Shown: positions 47,100 through 57,959 of the stretch, piece after piece
How the letters are laid out: every line of letters starts with the position of its first letter
How positions within the stretch are numbered: position 1 is the first letter of the stretch
Assembly (NCBI RefSeq): GCF_000321225.1
Contig: NW_004450397.1
Span: 659,653 to 723,652, forward strand
Direction of reading: 5' to 3'
Length of the DNA stretch: 64,000 nt
Origin: Odobenus rosmarus divergens
Taxonomy: Eukaryota > Chordata > Mammalia > Carnivora > Odobenidae
Notes under the pieces: generated by a model
What the model was told of the DNA's origin: nothing
Databases searched by the model: none
Seen by the model: only the letters and a program-made list of their open reading frames with translations
Translations under genes and position numbers: made by a program

Positions 47100-47296
47100 G
47101 GGGCACCTGGGTGGCTCAGTTGTTAAGCATCTGCCTTCGGCTCAGGTCATGATCCCAGGGTCCTGGGATAGAGTCCCACTTTGGGCTCCCTGCTCAGCGG
47201 GAAGGCTGCTTCTGCCTCTCTCACTCCCTTTGCTTGTGTTCCTTCTCTCCCTGTATCTGTCTCTGTCAAATAAATAAATAAAATCTTAAAAAAAAT
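47100..47296 (+). mobile_element. SINEC copy (right arm of second head-to-head pair)
   Basis: Head 'ggggcacctgggtggctcag', body 'tgggatagagtcccactttg', 'ctttgcttgtgttccttctc', tail 'caaataaataaataaaatct'. Flanks aaaagtagatttta (47086-47099) and aaaagcagatttta (47297-47310), one mismatch. Its left flank abuts the target duplication of the neighbouring SINE. Confidence 0.96.
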
Positions 47297-47310
47297 AAAA
47301 GCAGATTTTA

Positions 47311-47719
47311 TCTCTTTATAGGAGCAGCTGAAAGATATTAGAATAATGGCAAAGTCCTCTTATATCATCCCAAAGATTAACATAGGACCTACATAATTGA
47401 AAATGCTTATATTTTCTTATGCAATTGATAGGATTAAAAGGCTAGAATAATTGTATGAAATCTAGGAATATAAATGTACTCATTCAATTTCTGAAGTAAA
47501 AATAAGTTTGCTGAACAAACAGTAAGATTTCCTTAAAGTAGGGTGATAGATGTAATCACTAGAATCCAAGTTGCTGATATGGTAACTCTGTAACCACATT
47601 TAGAAAAATCTACCGGCTATTTAATTGCTTTCCATTTTAGGTTTTAGCTATATTCCTCAGGATTTCAAGTAAGGTTTCTAGCCAAAAGGCCATGAGAGTA
47701 ACCCATCAACAAAGAGAGA
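47311..47719. other. Unannotated sequence
   Basis: A/T-rich, no recognised repeat or gene. Confidence 0.4.
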
Positions 47720-48130
47720 AATCAGTTGTTGAGAGTTTTTATTATGAATGGAGGTTGAACTTTGTCAAATACTTTTTCTGCATCTATTGAGATGAACATA
47801 TGGTTTTTATCCTTCATTCTGTAAATGTGGTATATCACATTGATTAATTTGCAGATGTTGAACCATCCTTACTTCCCTTGAATAAATCCCACCTGATCAT
47901 GGTATTTTAATTTAAAGGATCATGATGCTTTTCATGTATTGTTTAATTTGATTTCTTAATATCTTGTTGAGGATTTCTATGTTTATATTCTTCAGGCATA
48001 TTGACCTGTAATTTTCTTTTCTTTTTTTGTAGTATCCTTGTCTGGTTTTGGTAACAGAGTAATGCTGGCCTTGTAAAATGAGTTTGCATTTCTATTTTCT
48101 AGAATTTGGGAAGGATTGGTATGAATGTAA
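47720..48130 (-). mobile_element. L1 ORF2 (reverse-transcriptase region) fragment, antisense
   Basis: On the plus strand 'ttgaactttgtcaaatactt', 'tttctgcatctattgagatg', 'ggtatatcacattgattaat', 'gttgaaccatccttacttcc', 'ggtaacagagtaatgctggc' and 'cttgtaaaatgagtttgcat' are the reverse of the conserved L1 ORF2 RT-domain coding sequence. Frames are interrupted and both ends are abrupt. Confidence 0.88.
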
Positions 48131-49078
48131 ACATATGCTGAGTTTCTATGTTACAGTCTTAAGGTAGATTTATTTTATTATGTTGAGGTCTGTTCCCTCT
48201 ATACCCAGTTTGGCACTGCCCTGGGCTGATACCAGACAGTTAGGATCTGCAACCACCAAGGGATCCAGGTGTGGGGCATCACTGTACCCCTTAGGGAGAA
48301 AGGGATGTTGGGGAAACTTCTGAATTGGAAGGTAGCAACTGTGGCTGCCATAAAGCAGACACAATCCTGTGTTTAGGTTTCACCTCAAGGGTTCTAAAAA
48401 AGTATCCTTGCTTCTGGTGTGTGATAAAGCCCCCTAGGTGGAGGCCTACACGCTACCTTATGAACTTGCAGTGGATCCTGAAGGATGACTGGGCTGCCCT
48501 ACAACTCCATAGGAAGTGTGATGAATGCAGCTCCCCATGGACAAGCTGGGCTTGGAGATCCCCAACAGGTGGAAAGACTCCAACTTCTCCCTGGCAACTC
48601 TCCTGTGTGAGTGAAGGAGGCAGCCACTATCAGAAGTTGCTGTGCAGAAGCAGAGAGGGAGTTCTGCCTGCAGAGAACACTTAACTCATTTTACAACAAC
48701 TCAGGGGGCTGGTTTGGCAAGAGTCTCTACCATATGCATGAAAACAAAGACTGTAACATAATCTTATCTGATGAAGAACAACAATTGGCAATTTGCAGAA
48801 AGCCAGAACACTTACTCAGCAGCAAGTGACACCTAGAGTTGCCCTCCCAAGGTCTACTCAGAATTCTTCAGGATGACATTTCTATTGACATTTTTAACTT
48901 CTTTTTTTTTTTTTTGTCTTTGTGAAAAGTCCTCCTTCACTGCTGTGGTAGTCCTCCCAGTATGGTCTTGACCGTTGAAGACACCACTCACCTATCCAGC
49001 TTCTACATAAAGAGGCAAAGGTAGCACCTTTTTGTGAGACGAGAACTCAGGTTATTCCAGACCTGAACAGCCAAGAGG
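48131..49078. other. Unidentified 0.9-kb segment between two L1 pieces
   Basis: More G/C-rich than its surroundings, with words such as 'ctgggctgataccagacagt', 'gtggatcctgaaggatgact' and 'ccccatggacaagctgggct'. It contains overlapping plus-strand frames of 119 (48325-48684) and 72 codons (48611-48829) that match no protein I know, and a T-run at 48902-48915. It could be an L1 5' region, a decayed LTR or retrovirus part, or a processed transcript. I cannot tell. Confidence 0.4.
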
Positions 49079-49740
49079 AAGCACTAATCACCAGGGAAAT
49101 GCAAATCAAAACTGCAATAAGATATCACTTCACATCTTAAAACAACTATCATAGAAAAGGAAAGAGATAGCAGGTATTGCTGAAGATGTAGAGAAAAGGG
49201 ATCCCTTGTGGATTGTTGGTAAGAATATAAATTGGTGTAGCCTGAAGGAAAAAAAATAAGAAGGTTCCTCAAAATATTAAAAATAGAACTGCCATATGAT
49301 CTAATAATCCCACTTCTGGCTATATATCCTAAGGAAATGAAAATGGGTTATTCAAAAGCTAATCACATACCCAAGTTCATTGCAGCATCATTCCCAATGG
49401 CCAAGATATGAAAAAACCTAAGTGTCTATCAATGGATGAATGGATAAAGAACGTGTGATATGTGTGTGTGTGTGTGTGTATCACACTTTCTTATATATAT
49501 ATATATATATTTCAGATATATATAACTTCATATATATATAACTATATATATATATGACTATTATTCAGCCGTGAGAAAGAAGGAGATCCTGCCATTTGCA
49601 ATGTGTATCACACTTTCTTTATATATATATATATATATATATTTCAGATATATATATATAACTTCATATATATATAACTTCATATATATATAACTTCATA
49701 TATATATATATAACTATATATATAACTTCATATATATATA

Positions 49741-49779
<39 letters not shown>

Positions 49780-50297
49780 CTATTATTCAGCCATGAGAAA
49801 GAAGGAGATCCTGCCATTTGCAACAACATGGATGGACTGTGAAGGTATCATGCTAAGTGAAATAAGCCAGACAGAGAAGACAATATGCATGGTGTCACCT
49901 CTATGTAGATTCTAAAAAAAAAAAAAAAAAGACTCTAAGAAATAGAGAGTGGAAAAGTCATTACAAGAGGCTGGGGGACAGGAGAAATAGAGAGAAGTTG
50001 ATAAAAGAGTTTAGATTTTCCGCTATAAGAAGAGTGAGGTCTGAGGACCTAATGTAAAACATGGTGACTATAGTTGATAAGACGGTATGGTATAACTGAA
50101 ATTTGCCAAGAGAATCGAACTTAAATGTTCTCACATATGCACAAAAATGAGAAATATATAAGCTGATGGATGTGTTAAGTAGATGGGGAGACTCTTTTCA
50201 CAATATATATGTATATTAAATCACCATGATGTACACTTTAAATATCTTACTACTTTATATGTCAATTATACCTCAATAAGGCTGACAAAAAAAAAAA
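49079..50297 (+). mobile_element. L1MA-type LINE ORF2 end and 3' UTR, sense, with satellite expansion
   Basis: 'caccagggaaatgcaaatca', 'actgccatatgatctaataa', 'ccaagttcattgcagcatca', 'acctaagtgtctatcaatgg', 'caacaacatggatggactgt', 'ctaagtgaaataagccagac' and 'atgtacactttaaatatctt' with 'tcaattatacctcaataagg' run in L1 order to an A-rich tail (50288-50301). Between the 'ggataaaga' and 'cattatt'-like positions it carries a TG/TA satellite and a duplicated coding block (separate entries). Confidence 0.88.
49461..49777. repeat. (TG)n and TA-rich satellite with duplicated block
   Basis: A (TG)n run at 49461-49478 is followed by TA runs and repeats of 'ataacttcatatatatat'. The 46-bp L1 block at 49556-49601 (gactattattcagcc..., ending gccatttgcaa) recurs at 49778-49823 with one difference, and the upstream 'gtgtatcacactttctt' also recurs (49476, 49603). 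So roughly 126 bp of L1 plus satellite was tandemly duplicated and the second copy's TA part expanded to about 175 bp. Confidence 0.9.
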
Positions 50298-50842
50298 GAA
50301 AGAAAAAGAGAGAGCCTGAATATGACAGAATGACTTATCATTAATCAAAGCTTTTGTTTCCACGTCATTTTGAGCAATGTTGTCAATAAGTCAGCAAAAT
50401 AAAAATTTACATCATTAAAAAGCTTGAGTTCAATTAAGATATGAAATATACCAAAATCATTGTTTTCCTTTTTTTTAAATCTCAGAACTAATATCTTTAA
50501 AAGGAATACAATTGAATCTGGAGAGAAAGTATTTTTTGTTGAAATAAATGTGTAGAGTTGAGGTCACCTTCAGTTTAAAGTACGGAGTTAGGCTGAAATA
50601 AACTCTCATGTTTCTTAATATCTTTTTCAGGCATTCTTAAGTGGGCAAAAACATAATATCTAATAGAAGCAACTAATATTTAAAGTATTTCTTTAGTGTG
50701 AAGAAGAATGCCTCTTTCTCCTAAGAACCCTGCTGTTATCTTTAAGACTTGATGGACTGTCTTTAAACTTTGAAATTTTTTCTCTATTGAATTCATCAGA
50801 ATCCCTTAAATGATCTTTATGCTGTCATTAACTTAGATGTGA
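50298..50842. other. Unannotated sequence
   Basis: A/T-rich, nothing recognised. Confidence 0.4.
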
Positions 50843-51032
50843 GGTTACTTGCCTACTTTTCTTAAATTGATTAATGTCCAAGGTTGCTTTGTAGTTTTAT
50901 CCTTTTAGCAATAATAGATGCAATATATCACAAAAACAAATTTTTAAGAGAACATCATTAGAGTGATGTAGCACTACTAATAAACCCCTTCACACTTGGA
51001 TGAAGTTTCTCTTTATTGATTTTTGGTCATAA
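50843..51032 (+). repeat. Direct repeat, copy 1 (about 190 bp)
   Basis: The segment beginning 'ttgcctacttttcttaaatt' and ending 'tgatttttggtcataa' recurs in the same orientation at 52629-52830. From the start of the clear match (50850) it is 183 bp against 195 bp in copy 2. The net differences are two substitutions and three indels (+4, -1, +9 in copy 2). I do not recognise it as a known interspersed family. Confidence 0.93.
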
Positions 51033-51172
51033 TGTATATGTATATGTATACAAATACAAATTAAATAAAAATACATATGTATACATATATGTATACATAT
51101 TTATGTATATATATGTATATAAATATAAATATACATATATATACATATATATACATATATATACACACAACA
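51033..51172. repeat. TA/TG-rich low-complexity tract
   Basis: Alternating 'gtatatgtatatgtatac', 'atacatatatgtatacat' and '(atatatac)n' words. It separates direct-repeat copy 1 from the following L1 fragment. Confidence 0.9.
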
Positions 51173-51174
51173 AA

Positions 51175-51870
51175 AAAACCTGGTGATATCAAGGTTGGCC
51201 AAAATGTAGAATAAGAACAATTGGAATTTCCATACACTGCTGGTAGAAGTATAAATTTATATAACTACGTTGGAAAAGTCTTTAACAAAGAGATTTTCCT
51301 AAACTAAAGATGAGCATATTTACAACTCAGTAATTCTACTCTGATATATAATCCCAACAGAAATGCCATATATGTGCACCAAAAGGCATATACAAAACGT
51401 TCATTGCTCTACTAGTATTTGTAATGGCCACCAAGTAGTAACCATTCTCTGTTCAACAATAATACAATCAATTAATAAATTATGGTATATTCACACAAAT
51501 GATGCTGGCTACACAGCAAGGGAAATCACTAAAATAACTGGTACTGAATCTCACAAACACAATTGTTGAGTGAATAAAGCCAGAAACAAAAGAACACATA
51601 TTTTATGAATCCATTTTTTATCAAAACAGGCAGAATTAACCTTTGGTGTTAAAGTTGGGTTACAGTTACTTTTGGGGAAAAGAGGAGTAGTGGTGGATGC
51701 AAGCAAGAGAGACTTTGGAGTACTTGTATATTTTGTTACTTAATTTGGGAGGTAATTACATAGTGTGCCTAGTTTGTGGAAATCACAGAGATGTATACTT
51801 AGGATTTGAACAATCTTCTGTTTGTATGTGATACATGAAATCAATAATCAAATTTACCCTAAACATTCTA
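51175..51870 (+). mobile_element. L1M/L1ME-type LINE 3' end, sense
   Basis: 'catacactgctggtagaagt', 'taattctactctgatatata', 'atatgtgcaccaaaaggcat', 'aattaataaattatggtata', 'gaatctcacaaacacaattg', 'ttgagtgaataaagccagaa' and 'gtatacttaggatttgaaca' follow an older L1 ORF2 end and 3' UTR. No frame is intact. Confidence 0.8.
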
Positions 51871-52118
51871 TTAAATCAGATATATTTACATGTCACAGTC
51901 CAAATATCCTTAGGAGAAAGTCAATAAATAAATACACACATTGAAAAAAATTACTGAGAAAAGATAAAGGCTGAAAAACCTAAGGGAATTATTTTAGCAA
52001 GGACTAAATTTGCCATTTTTCATCATATAAACTCACTGTAGTATATGGCGCACATTTTACAAAATGTATCAAGTGACTTATGCTTTCTTAATATTTTTAA
52101 CGAAGTCTGGTATATTCT

Positions 52119-52319
52119 TTTTATTTTTTTAAAGATTTTATTTATTTATTTGACAGAGAGAGACACAGCGAGAGCAGTAACACAAGCAGGGGGAGTGGGA
52201 GAGAGAGAAGCAGGCTTCCCGCGGAGCAGGGAGCCCGATGTGGGGCTTGATCCCAGGACCCTGGGACCATGACCGGAGCCAAAGGCAGTTGCTTAACGAC
52301 TGAGCCACCCAGGCGCCCA
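52119..52319 (-). mobile_element. SINEC copy, young arctoid type
   Basis: Minus-strand SINE with plus-strand tail 'tttttttaaagattttattt', intact 'cacaagcagggggagtggga', 'cttcccgcggagcagggagc' and head 'tgggcgcctgggtggctcag'. Flanks gtatattct at 52110-52118 and 52320-52328. High CpG retention suggests recent insertion. Confidence 0.95.
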
Positions 52320-52628
52320 GTATATTCTATATAGTATGAAATAGGAATAAGAACATGAGAAGTAATAATTTCCAGATATTCAGTTCAACAAAACATTGTT
52401 TTGTTTTTGTTTTTGTTTTTTACCTTGAAGGTTACAAGGTAAAACAAGCCTTAGAAACATTACCCATCTTCATGCTGTGAAGTCACTAATAAGAACAATA
52501 CTTTGTTAGTTAAAAAAAATTTTTTTGAAGGAAATCCTCATTAGCAATTTGATATGGACATAGTTTGCATATATTATAATTATAACCTAACATTTAAAAC
52601 CTCTATCCTGAATTTTTACTTTTCCTTT

Positions 52629-52830
52629 GGCTATTTGCCTACTTTTCTTAAATTGATTTATTAATGTCCAAGGTTGCTTTGCAGTTTTATCCTTTAGCAA
52701 TAATAGATGCAATATATCACAAAAACAAATTTTTAAGAGAACATCATTAGAGTGATGTAGCACTAGTAATAAACCCCTTCACACTTGGATGAACTTAAAT
52801 CAGTTTCTCTTTATTGATTTTTGGTCATAA
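52629..52830 (+). repeat. Direct repeat, copy 2 (about 200 bp)
   Basis: Second copy of the 50843-51032 segment, same orientation. It has 'gatttattaatgtcc' where copy 1 has 'gattaatgtcc', and 'gatgaacttaaatcagtttc' where copy 1 has 'gatgaagtttc'. The 1.6 kb between the copies, holding an L1 and a SINE, is not duplicated. Confidence 0.93.
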
Positions 52831-54186
52831 CATAATTTTAAAGTTCAACTCAGTTAATAAAAAAAGATTTGCTCTGGTGTTATGGGCAAAATACTTGTAA
52901 GTTTCCACTTCATTTGTGGAAGACTGTTACAGTTGTATCATATACAGATCTTGAATAGATAAAGCAATGAGAATATTATTTTATGATAATCTTTATGTAT
53001 AATATCTTTTCCTCCCTTTTATTGATGTGAATTCTTCAACTCATCCTTTTCACAACAGAATCCAATGACTCCATAATTAAAGTTTTATTTCCTATTACCT
53101 CTGATTTTTGTATATATATGTGTGTTTGTGTGTGTAAGATGTAAAAATTCAGTATTTACCAAATGTACAAATAGTGAATCTGTTTAAATGATTCACTTTA
53201 TGTATATCATGAGGACATTTTCATTATTTCTACTAATAATCTGATAATCTTCTTTAGAATGCTATCTGTTATTTCTCCATGTAGTACTGTCGGCCCTATA
53301 TGGAGAGTGGATTGATTTTTTATTTTATAATTCATTCCATAAAAACCAACTAATCTAATTGTTTTTAACATTATGAATCAACAATGCAAGGATTTATCCC
53401 CTCAGGAGAATTCGTATCTTCATTCAGAAATAAGTATTTGAATGAATGTAAAAAGGTAAAAAGTAAGTTGTATATGAACTCAAATAAGGCTGTTAAACTT
53501 CTATTTATTGCTATTCCTCCTATGAAACTATGTCTACCATAATGGTTCTCATTTTTCCTCACTGCAACATAACAGATTACATGTACTACATGATTTCCTG
53601 AGCTCACTTAGATATGATCCACAACATTTATAAAATTCTCAGCTATCAAAAAGTCTTGTCATTTAGTTTCTTATACAGGGAAACCAATCAAAATGCAAGA
53701 GAGGAAGAGTTCACACTATTATAACTTTATATCTACTCTATATTTTAAAAAGAAAGTATACACAAATTTCTCTGCTCTATTCTTAAAAATGTTGTACAAC
53801 ACTCCCCACTTGTATATGTTAAGACTCTGCAGATCAAAACATCTGGTCCACAGCACAATGAGTACACACTAAAGAGATAAGTAACATCAAACAATTAGCA
53901 ATCAGCAATATAGCAATTAGATACATTATTAGCTTGGATCATCGAATATAATTTTCATTGACTCTTGATTTTCACAGAAAGAAAGGCAATAGATTCTTGC
54001 TCTATTGTGCAACAGCCTAAAAAGGAAAAGATCTATATTTTAATTTATCTAGAGATAGAGGAGCCCTCTCTGGAGTTGACAGAACCAAACCCAAAATATA
54101 CATCTCCAACATCTGTCACCACTCATTAAATTTTCTTGACATCTTTGCAAGGCCAATTGTTATCTAACCTTTAAAACTCAGCTTAA
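52831..54186. other. Unannotated sequence
   Basis: A/T-rich. A TA/TG stretch lies at 53111-53138. Positions about 53286-53310 (ctgtcggccctatatggaga) hint at a Tigger-type terminus but no partner end was found. Confidence 0.4.
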
Positions 54187-54370
54187 ATGCGTTCACTCAT
54201 TCAACAAATATTTACTGAGCCAGGCATCCTGTATTAGGAATACAGGGGGGAAATAAGACAGAGAACTCCCTCTTCCAATAAAAGGACAGGCAATTTAATT
54301 TGAATCAGAAATGGGGATAATCTGTTAACATTGTAAACATGTCTATAAAGTGTGGCCAGGGTAAGGCTAA
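54187..54370 (-). mobile_element. L2 LINE 3' end, antisense
   Basis: 'tcactcattcaacaaatatt', 'tactgagccaggcatcctgt' and 'aggaatacaggggggaaata' with 'agacagagaactccctcttc' are the reverse of the L2 terminus (attcattcaacaaatatttattgagc ... ggggatacagcagtgaac). Confidence 0.7.
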
Positions 54371-54479
54371 GCAGACAACACACATCTCATTAAAATTTCC
54401 AAAGGAAAAAGAAGGGAATTATTCCACTACTCATAATGACAACCATATTGCTATCAGAACACATCAAGTAGGCTTGAGA

Positions 54480-54712
54480 GTAGTTTAACCTAGCTATTAA
54501 AACATAGGCTTCAGAATCATAAAGAACTAGTATCAAATTTAAAGATACTTGCTATGCTTTTGAGCCTAGATAATTTTCTTAATATATTTACACTTCCTTA
54601 ACTTAATCCATAAAATGACACTACTAGTATTTTTGTGAAGATTGAATCAAATAATACGTGTAAAGCACTTAGGCCCTAGAACATAATAAATGTTCAATAA
54701 AAAGTAGACTTC
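54480..54712 (+). mobile_element. MIR SINE, sense, diverged
   Basis: 'ataggcttcagaatcataaa', 'gattgaatcaaataatacgt', 'gtaaagcacttaggccctag' and 'acataataaatgttcaataa' follow MIR 5'-to-3' (gagcacggactctggagcc ... gattaaatgagttaatacatgtaaagcgcttag ... aataaatgtt). Confidence 0.75.
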
Positions 54713-55695
54713 ATCTGCTGCACTTATAACTTAAGATAGAATTTGAGCAAATACGTATCATGATCAGACATAGAAAAAGATTAATATTTATTTGTAAATA
54801 GCTAAGAGAAAAATTTTAAAGTCTATTTACTGAATGCCTAATACTATCAGCTTGCCTTTGTGACGTCATATGATATGATTATTATCAAAATTAACATTAG
54901 AGAAATCAAATAGTTATTTGCCGTAATTTCAAACTGCATTGCTGATAAGAGCTGCTTTACAAATACCAGCATAAAGTTGTATATATTTACAGGAACTATT
55001 TTTTTTTGTTGTATATAATTACAGGGACTATTTTGAGTTTCAATTGGTAAGCATTCCAGTTCTGTGTGTCTTTAATAACATCTGAAGTACAAATTAAACT
55101 TTTCTACTGGGAGGCTTATCCTGAAAATTAGAGGCACTCCAATCCTTCCATAATATATAGAATTTTTTTTTTAACAAAATCCTAACTCTGGTCTTCAAAG
55201 AGTAAAACATCCTGGCTACCACATCCTTTTGTTTGTCTGTTTGTTTTCTTGTTCATTTATAAGGACACTGAGATGGTAAGCCAGTAAGAAAATAGAGGGC
55301 AAAGTTAGGCCATGTTCTTAAGAGATCTAAGTCTGTGAGAGAAAATCTAGAATTAATAATGTGTGAACCTGGAGCTAGTCAACCAGCTAATTGCCTTCAA
55401 CAATGTTCATCATTATTCCAGATATTGCCATGCCATTTTAGTTAAATAAGGAATTTCATATTGGCAAGAGAGAATATACAGTACTCCCATCTCACTCAAG
55501 GTTGACTATCATCTCTCACAGTATACCAATGGCACATCCTGCCATATGTAAGTATTATGGTATTTACCCTGGTAATCTAGGGTCATATGCCTCAAGGAGA
55601 TGAAAGATCCACACAAATCTCTCAATTTATACCTAATATATAGATGGGATATTCAAAATCCCCAAATATAGCCATGCTTATTATTTTAAAAATCC
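54713..55695. other. Unannotated sequence
   Basis: A/T-rich, with the short tandem duplication at 54976-55035. No gene or transposon recognised. Confidence 0.4.
54976..55035. repeat. Imperfect 32-bp tandem duplication
   Basis: 'gttgtatatatttacaggaa' plus 'ctatt' and T-run is followed directly by 'gttgtatataattacaggga' plus 'ctatttt'. Two substitutions and T-run length differences separate the units. Confidence 0.85.
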
Positions 55696-55980
55696 AAACA
55701 CATTTTTTATTATGTTATGTTAATCACCATACATTACGTCATTAGTTTTGATGTAGTGTTCCTGATTCATTGTTTGCATATAACACCCAGTGCTCCATGC
55801 AGAATGTGCCCTCTTTAATACCCATCGCCAGGCTAACATCCCCCCATCCCCCTCCCCTCTAGAACCTTCAGTTTGGGGTTCCTCAGAGTCCATAGTCTCT
55901 CATGGTTCATCTCCCCCTCCAATTTCCCCCCCTTCATTTTCCCCTTCCTGCTATCTTCTTCTTTTTTTTTTTTTAAGTTC
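55696..55980 (-). mobile_element. Carnivore L1 3' UTR, antisense
   Basis: On the plus strand 'gttatgttaatcaccataca', 'ttagttttgatgtagtgttc', 'gcatataacacccagtgctc', 'taatacccatcgccaggcta', 'gagtccatagtctctcatgg' and 'tgctatcttcttc' plus T-run are the reverse of the carnivore-specific L1 3' UTR. Only the 3' UTR is present, so it is strongly 5'-truncated. The 80-codon frame 55790-56032 is incidental. Confidence 0.88.
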
Positions 55981-56541
55981 ATCATATTTCCTTGGACTTT
56001 TATTCTGCAATGTTCTATATCACTTTTTTTAAGTACTCAAAAGTAATAATTTAAAATAGACACACACATGTACCCCCCATGGAGTGCAAGGAACACACAG
56101 TGTGATTCCTGCTAGAATTCTTTCTCTTTTGTAATATCACAAATGTTATAGTCTTATTTTCTGATTTTAAGGAAGGAAGGGAGACTTTGTAGAAAGACAA
56201 AATCATGAAGTGTCAGAGTTTAGAGACTACAGTCCAACACCCCAAAGTTAAAAATAAAAAGAATGAGGCTCAAAGAAATTAGAACTTTAAACATTTGGTC
56301 AGTGGTGAGGCTAAGACTATTTCTTATTTTGTCCTCTAAACATTATTATATTTCTGAGAAGTATATACATATCAACTACAACTGGTGGGCTAGGGTTTTC
56401 AGGAAGCCTTGCCATAGCAATCAATAAAGAGGTGAATGTCACCTTCATATTGTAATTCTGTTGCACACATATTCACATAATAATTTAAAACTGCTAAAAA
56501 AGCACATCAAAAAGATCTAAATTGTAACATTCTTCAATGTT
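55981..56541. other. Unannotated sequence
   Basis: Nothing recognised with confidence. 56250-56320 could be a decayed antisense MIR. Confidence 0.4.
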
Positions 56542-56558
56542 CCTCAGTAGAAATTCTT

Positions 56559-56763
56559 TTTTTTTTTTTTTAGATTTTTTATTTATTTATTTGGCAGAGA
56601 GATACAGAGAGAGAACAAGCAGGCAGAGAGGCAGGCAGAGGGAGAGGGAGAAGCAGGCTCCCCGCTGAGCAGGGAACCCGATGCGGGGCTCGATCCCAGG
56701 ACCCTGGGATCATGACCTGAGCCGAAGGCAGCCGCTTAACCGACTGAGCCACCCAGGCGCCCC
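56559..56763 (-). mobile_element. SINEC copy, well preserved
   Basis: Minus-strand SINE with head 'gggggcgcctgggtggctca', body 'gggctcgatcccaggaccct', 'aggcagagaggcaggcagag' and T-rich plus-strand tail. Perfect 17-bp target duplication cctcagtagaaattctt at 56542-56558 and 56764-56780. Confidence 0.97.
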
Positions 56764-56780
56764 CCTCAGTAGAAATTCTT

Positions 56781-57959
56781 CATTAAAATCAAGATTATCG
56801 CTTAAGCAAGTCCTTCTGCTTGAGATTGTCAAGATATATCGTGATTCTAAATAGTCCACTTTTAATCAGCTTTTTTCAGTTGTGTTGTTTAAATTCCTAA
56901 CAACTATGTTTGGGAGAAAAGTCAACTTAAATTATTCATACTAGCCCTGCCTACAGCATTCTTCCAGTACTTACTGAGCCTCCCTAGAGGCTATAAAGAG
57001 CCAATGGGCAACTGTATCACGTATCTCCTATTTCCTGATCGTCCATCCCTGAAATTATGTATCCTTCACTGCTATACCTTATAAACAGTAGTGTAAATTG
57101 GGTGTGTATCTAAACTGATAATATGGAACAATCTTAGGAATAAAATATCAGAAAGCCTCTAGTTTTGTCAATGAGAGTAGGCTTTTATTATAAAGTGATA
57201 GTTTTATAGCTTTAAAAAAACTTTCATTTTTATACAATATTTAATTCAGAAATGAAAAATGTTTTTTATCAACTAGCAAAAAAAAAATGGGATTTTTCAT
57301 CAGCATTGCCAGAGGTGAAGGAACCTTCCATAACAAAAGTAGAAAACCTATTTCAACTGTTGCACTACCCTAAGGATAAAGAAAAAAGTGTTAATTTTGG
57401 ATAATATATCACTTTTGTAACATTTCAAAGATCAAGAAACTTGCTTATAAATACAGAATTTAGTCATCACAATGTAAGGTCCTCAGGCAATGAGAACTAC
57501 AGTAAAATATTTTTCTCCTTTTATAACTGGATCAATATTTTTTGAGTACATAGATATATTTATTCATTGCGTCCCTTTTGCCTATTATATTTCATATTTG
57601 CTACAAATTCTTCAATACCACAGGAGGCTGAGAGACCTAAATTAAATCTAAACAATAAACAGATGAAAATAGATACAAAAAGTAGATACAAACATACATG
57701 AAGAAAAATTCTTTCTGACAAGAAAAAGTTTTTAATCACCATTCTATCTAAGCAATGGTTTGCCCTAGTTAGAAAACCTAGAGATTTGGCTTTGTTTCCC
57801 AGCCTAAGAGTTAATCCACAGGTATTTTAGCGGAGAATAATAGATAGAGATATACAGTTCCCTAGATCGCTTTTCCTGGGATAATACATACTAAGTGCCA
57901 TCTGAATTCTCTAGTGTATCTCTTGCTCCCACCTTGTTTGAGAGAGCAGAAAGGAATGT
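56781..57959. other. Unannotated sequence
   Basis: A/T-rich, no repeat or gene recognised. Confidence 0.4.

Noticed and set aside
48325..48829. Overlapping 119- and 72-codon plus-strand open frames as a possible gene or retrogene
   Set aside because: Neither translation resembles a known family to me, they occupy different frames, and they lie between L1 fragments. Kept only as part of the unidentified segment.
49476..49823. Regular spaced repeats that might suggest a CRISPR-like array
   Set aside because: Spacers are simple TA sequence inside an L1 in a mammalian genome. It is a microsatellite expansion.
53286..53310. 'ctgtcggccctatatggaga' as a Tigger1/MER2 terminus
   Set aside because: Only about 20 bp resemble the end and no matching right end or internal sequence was found.
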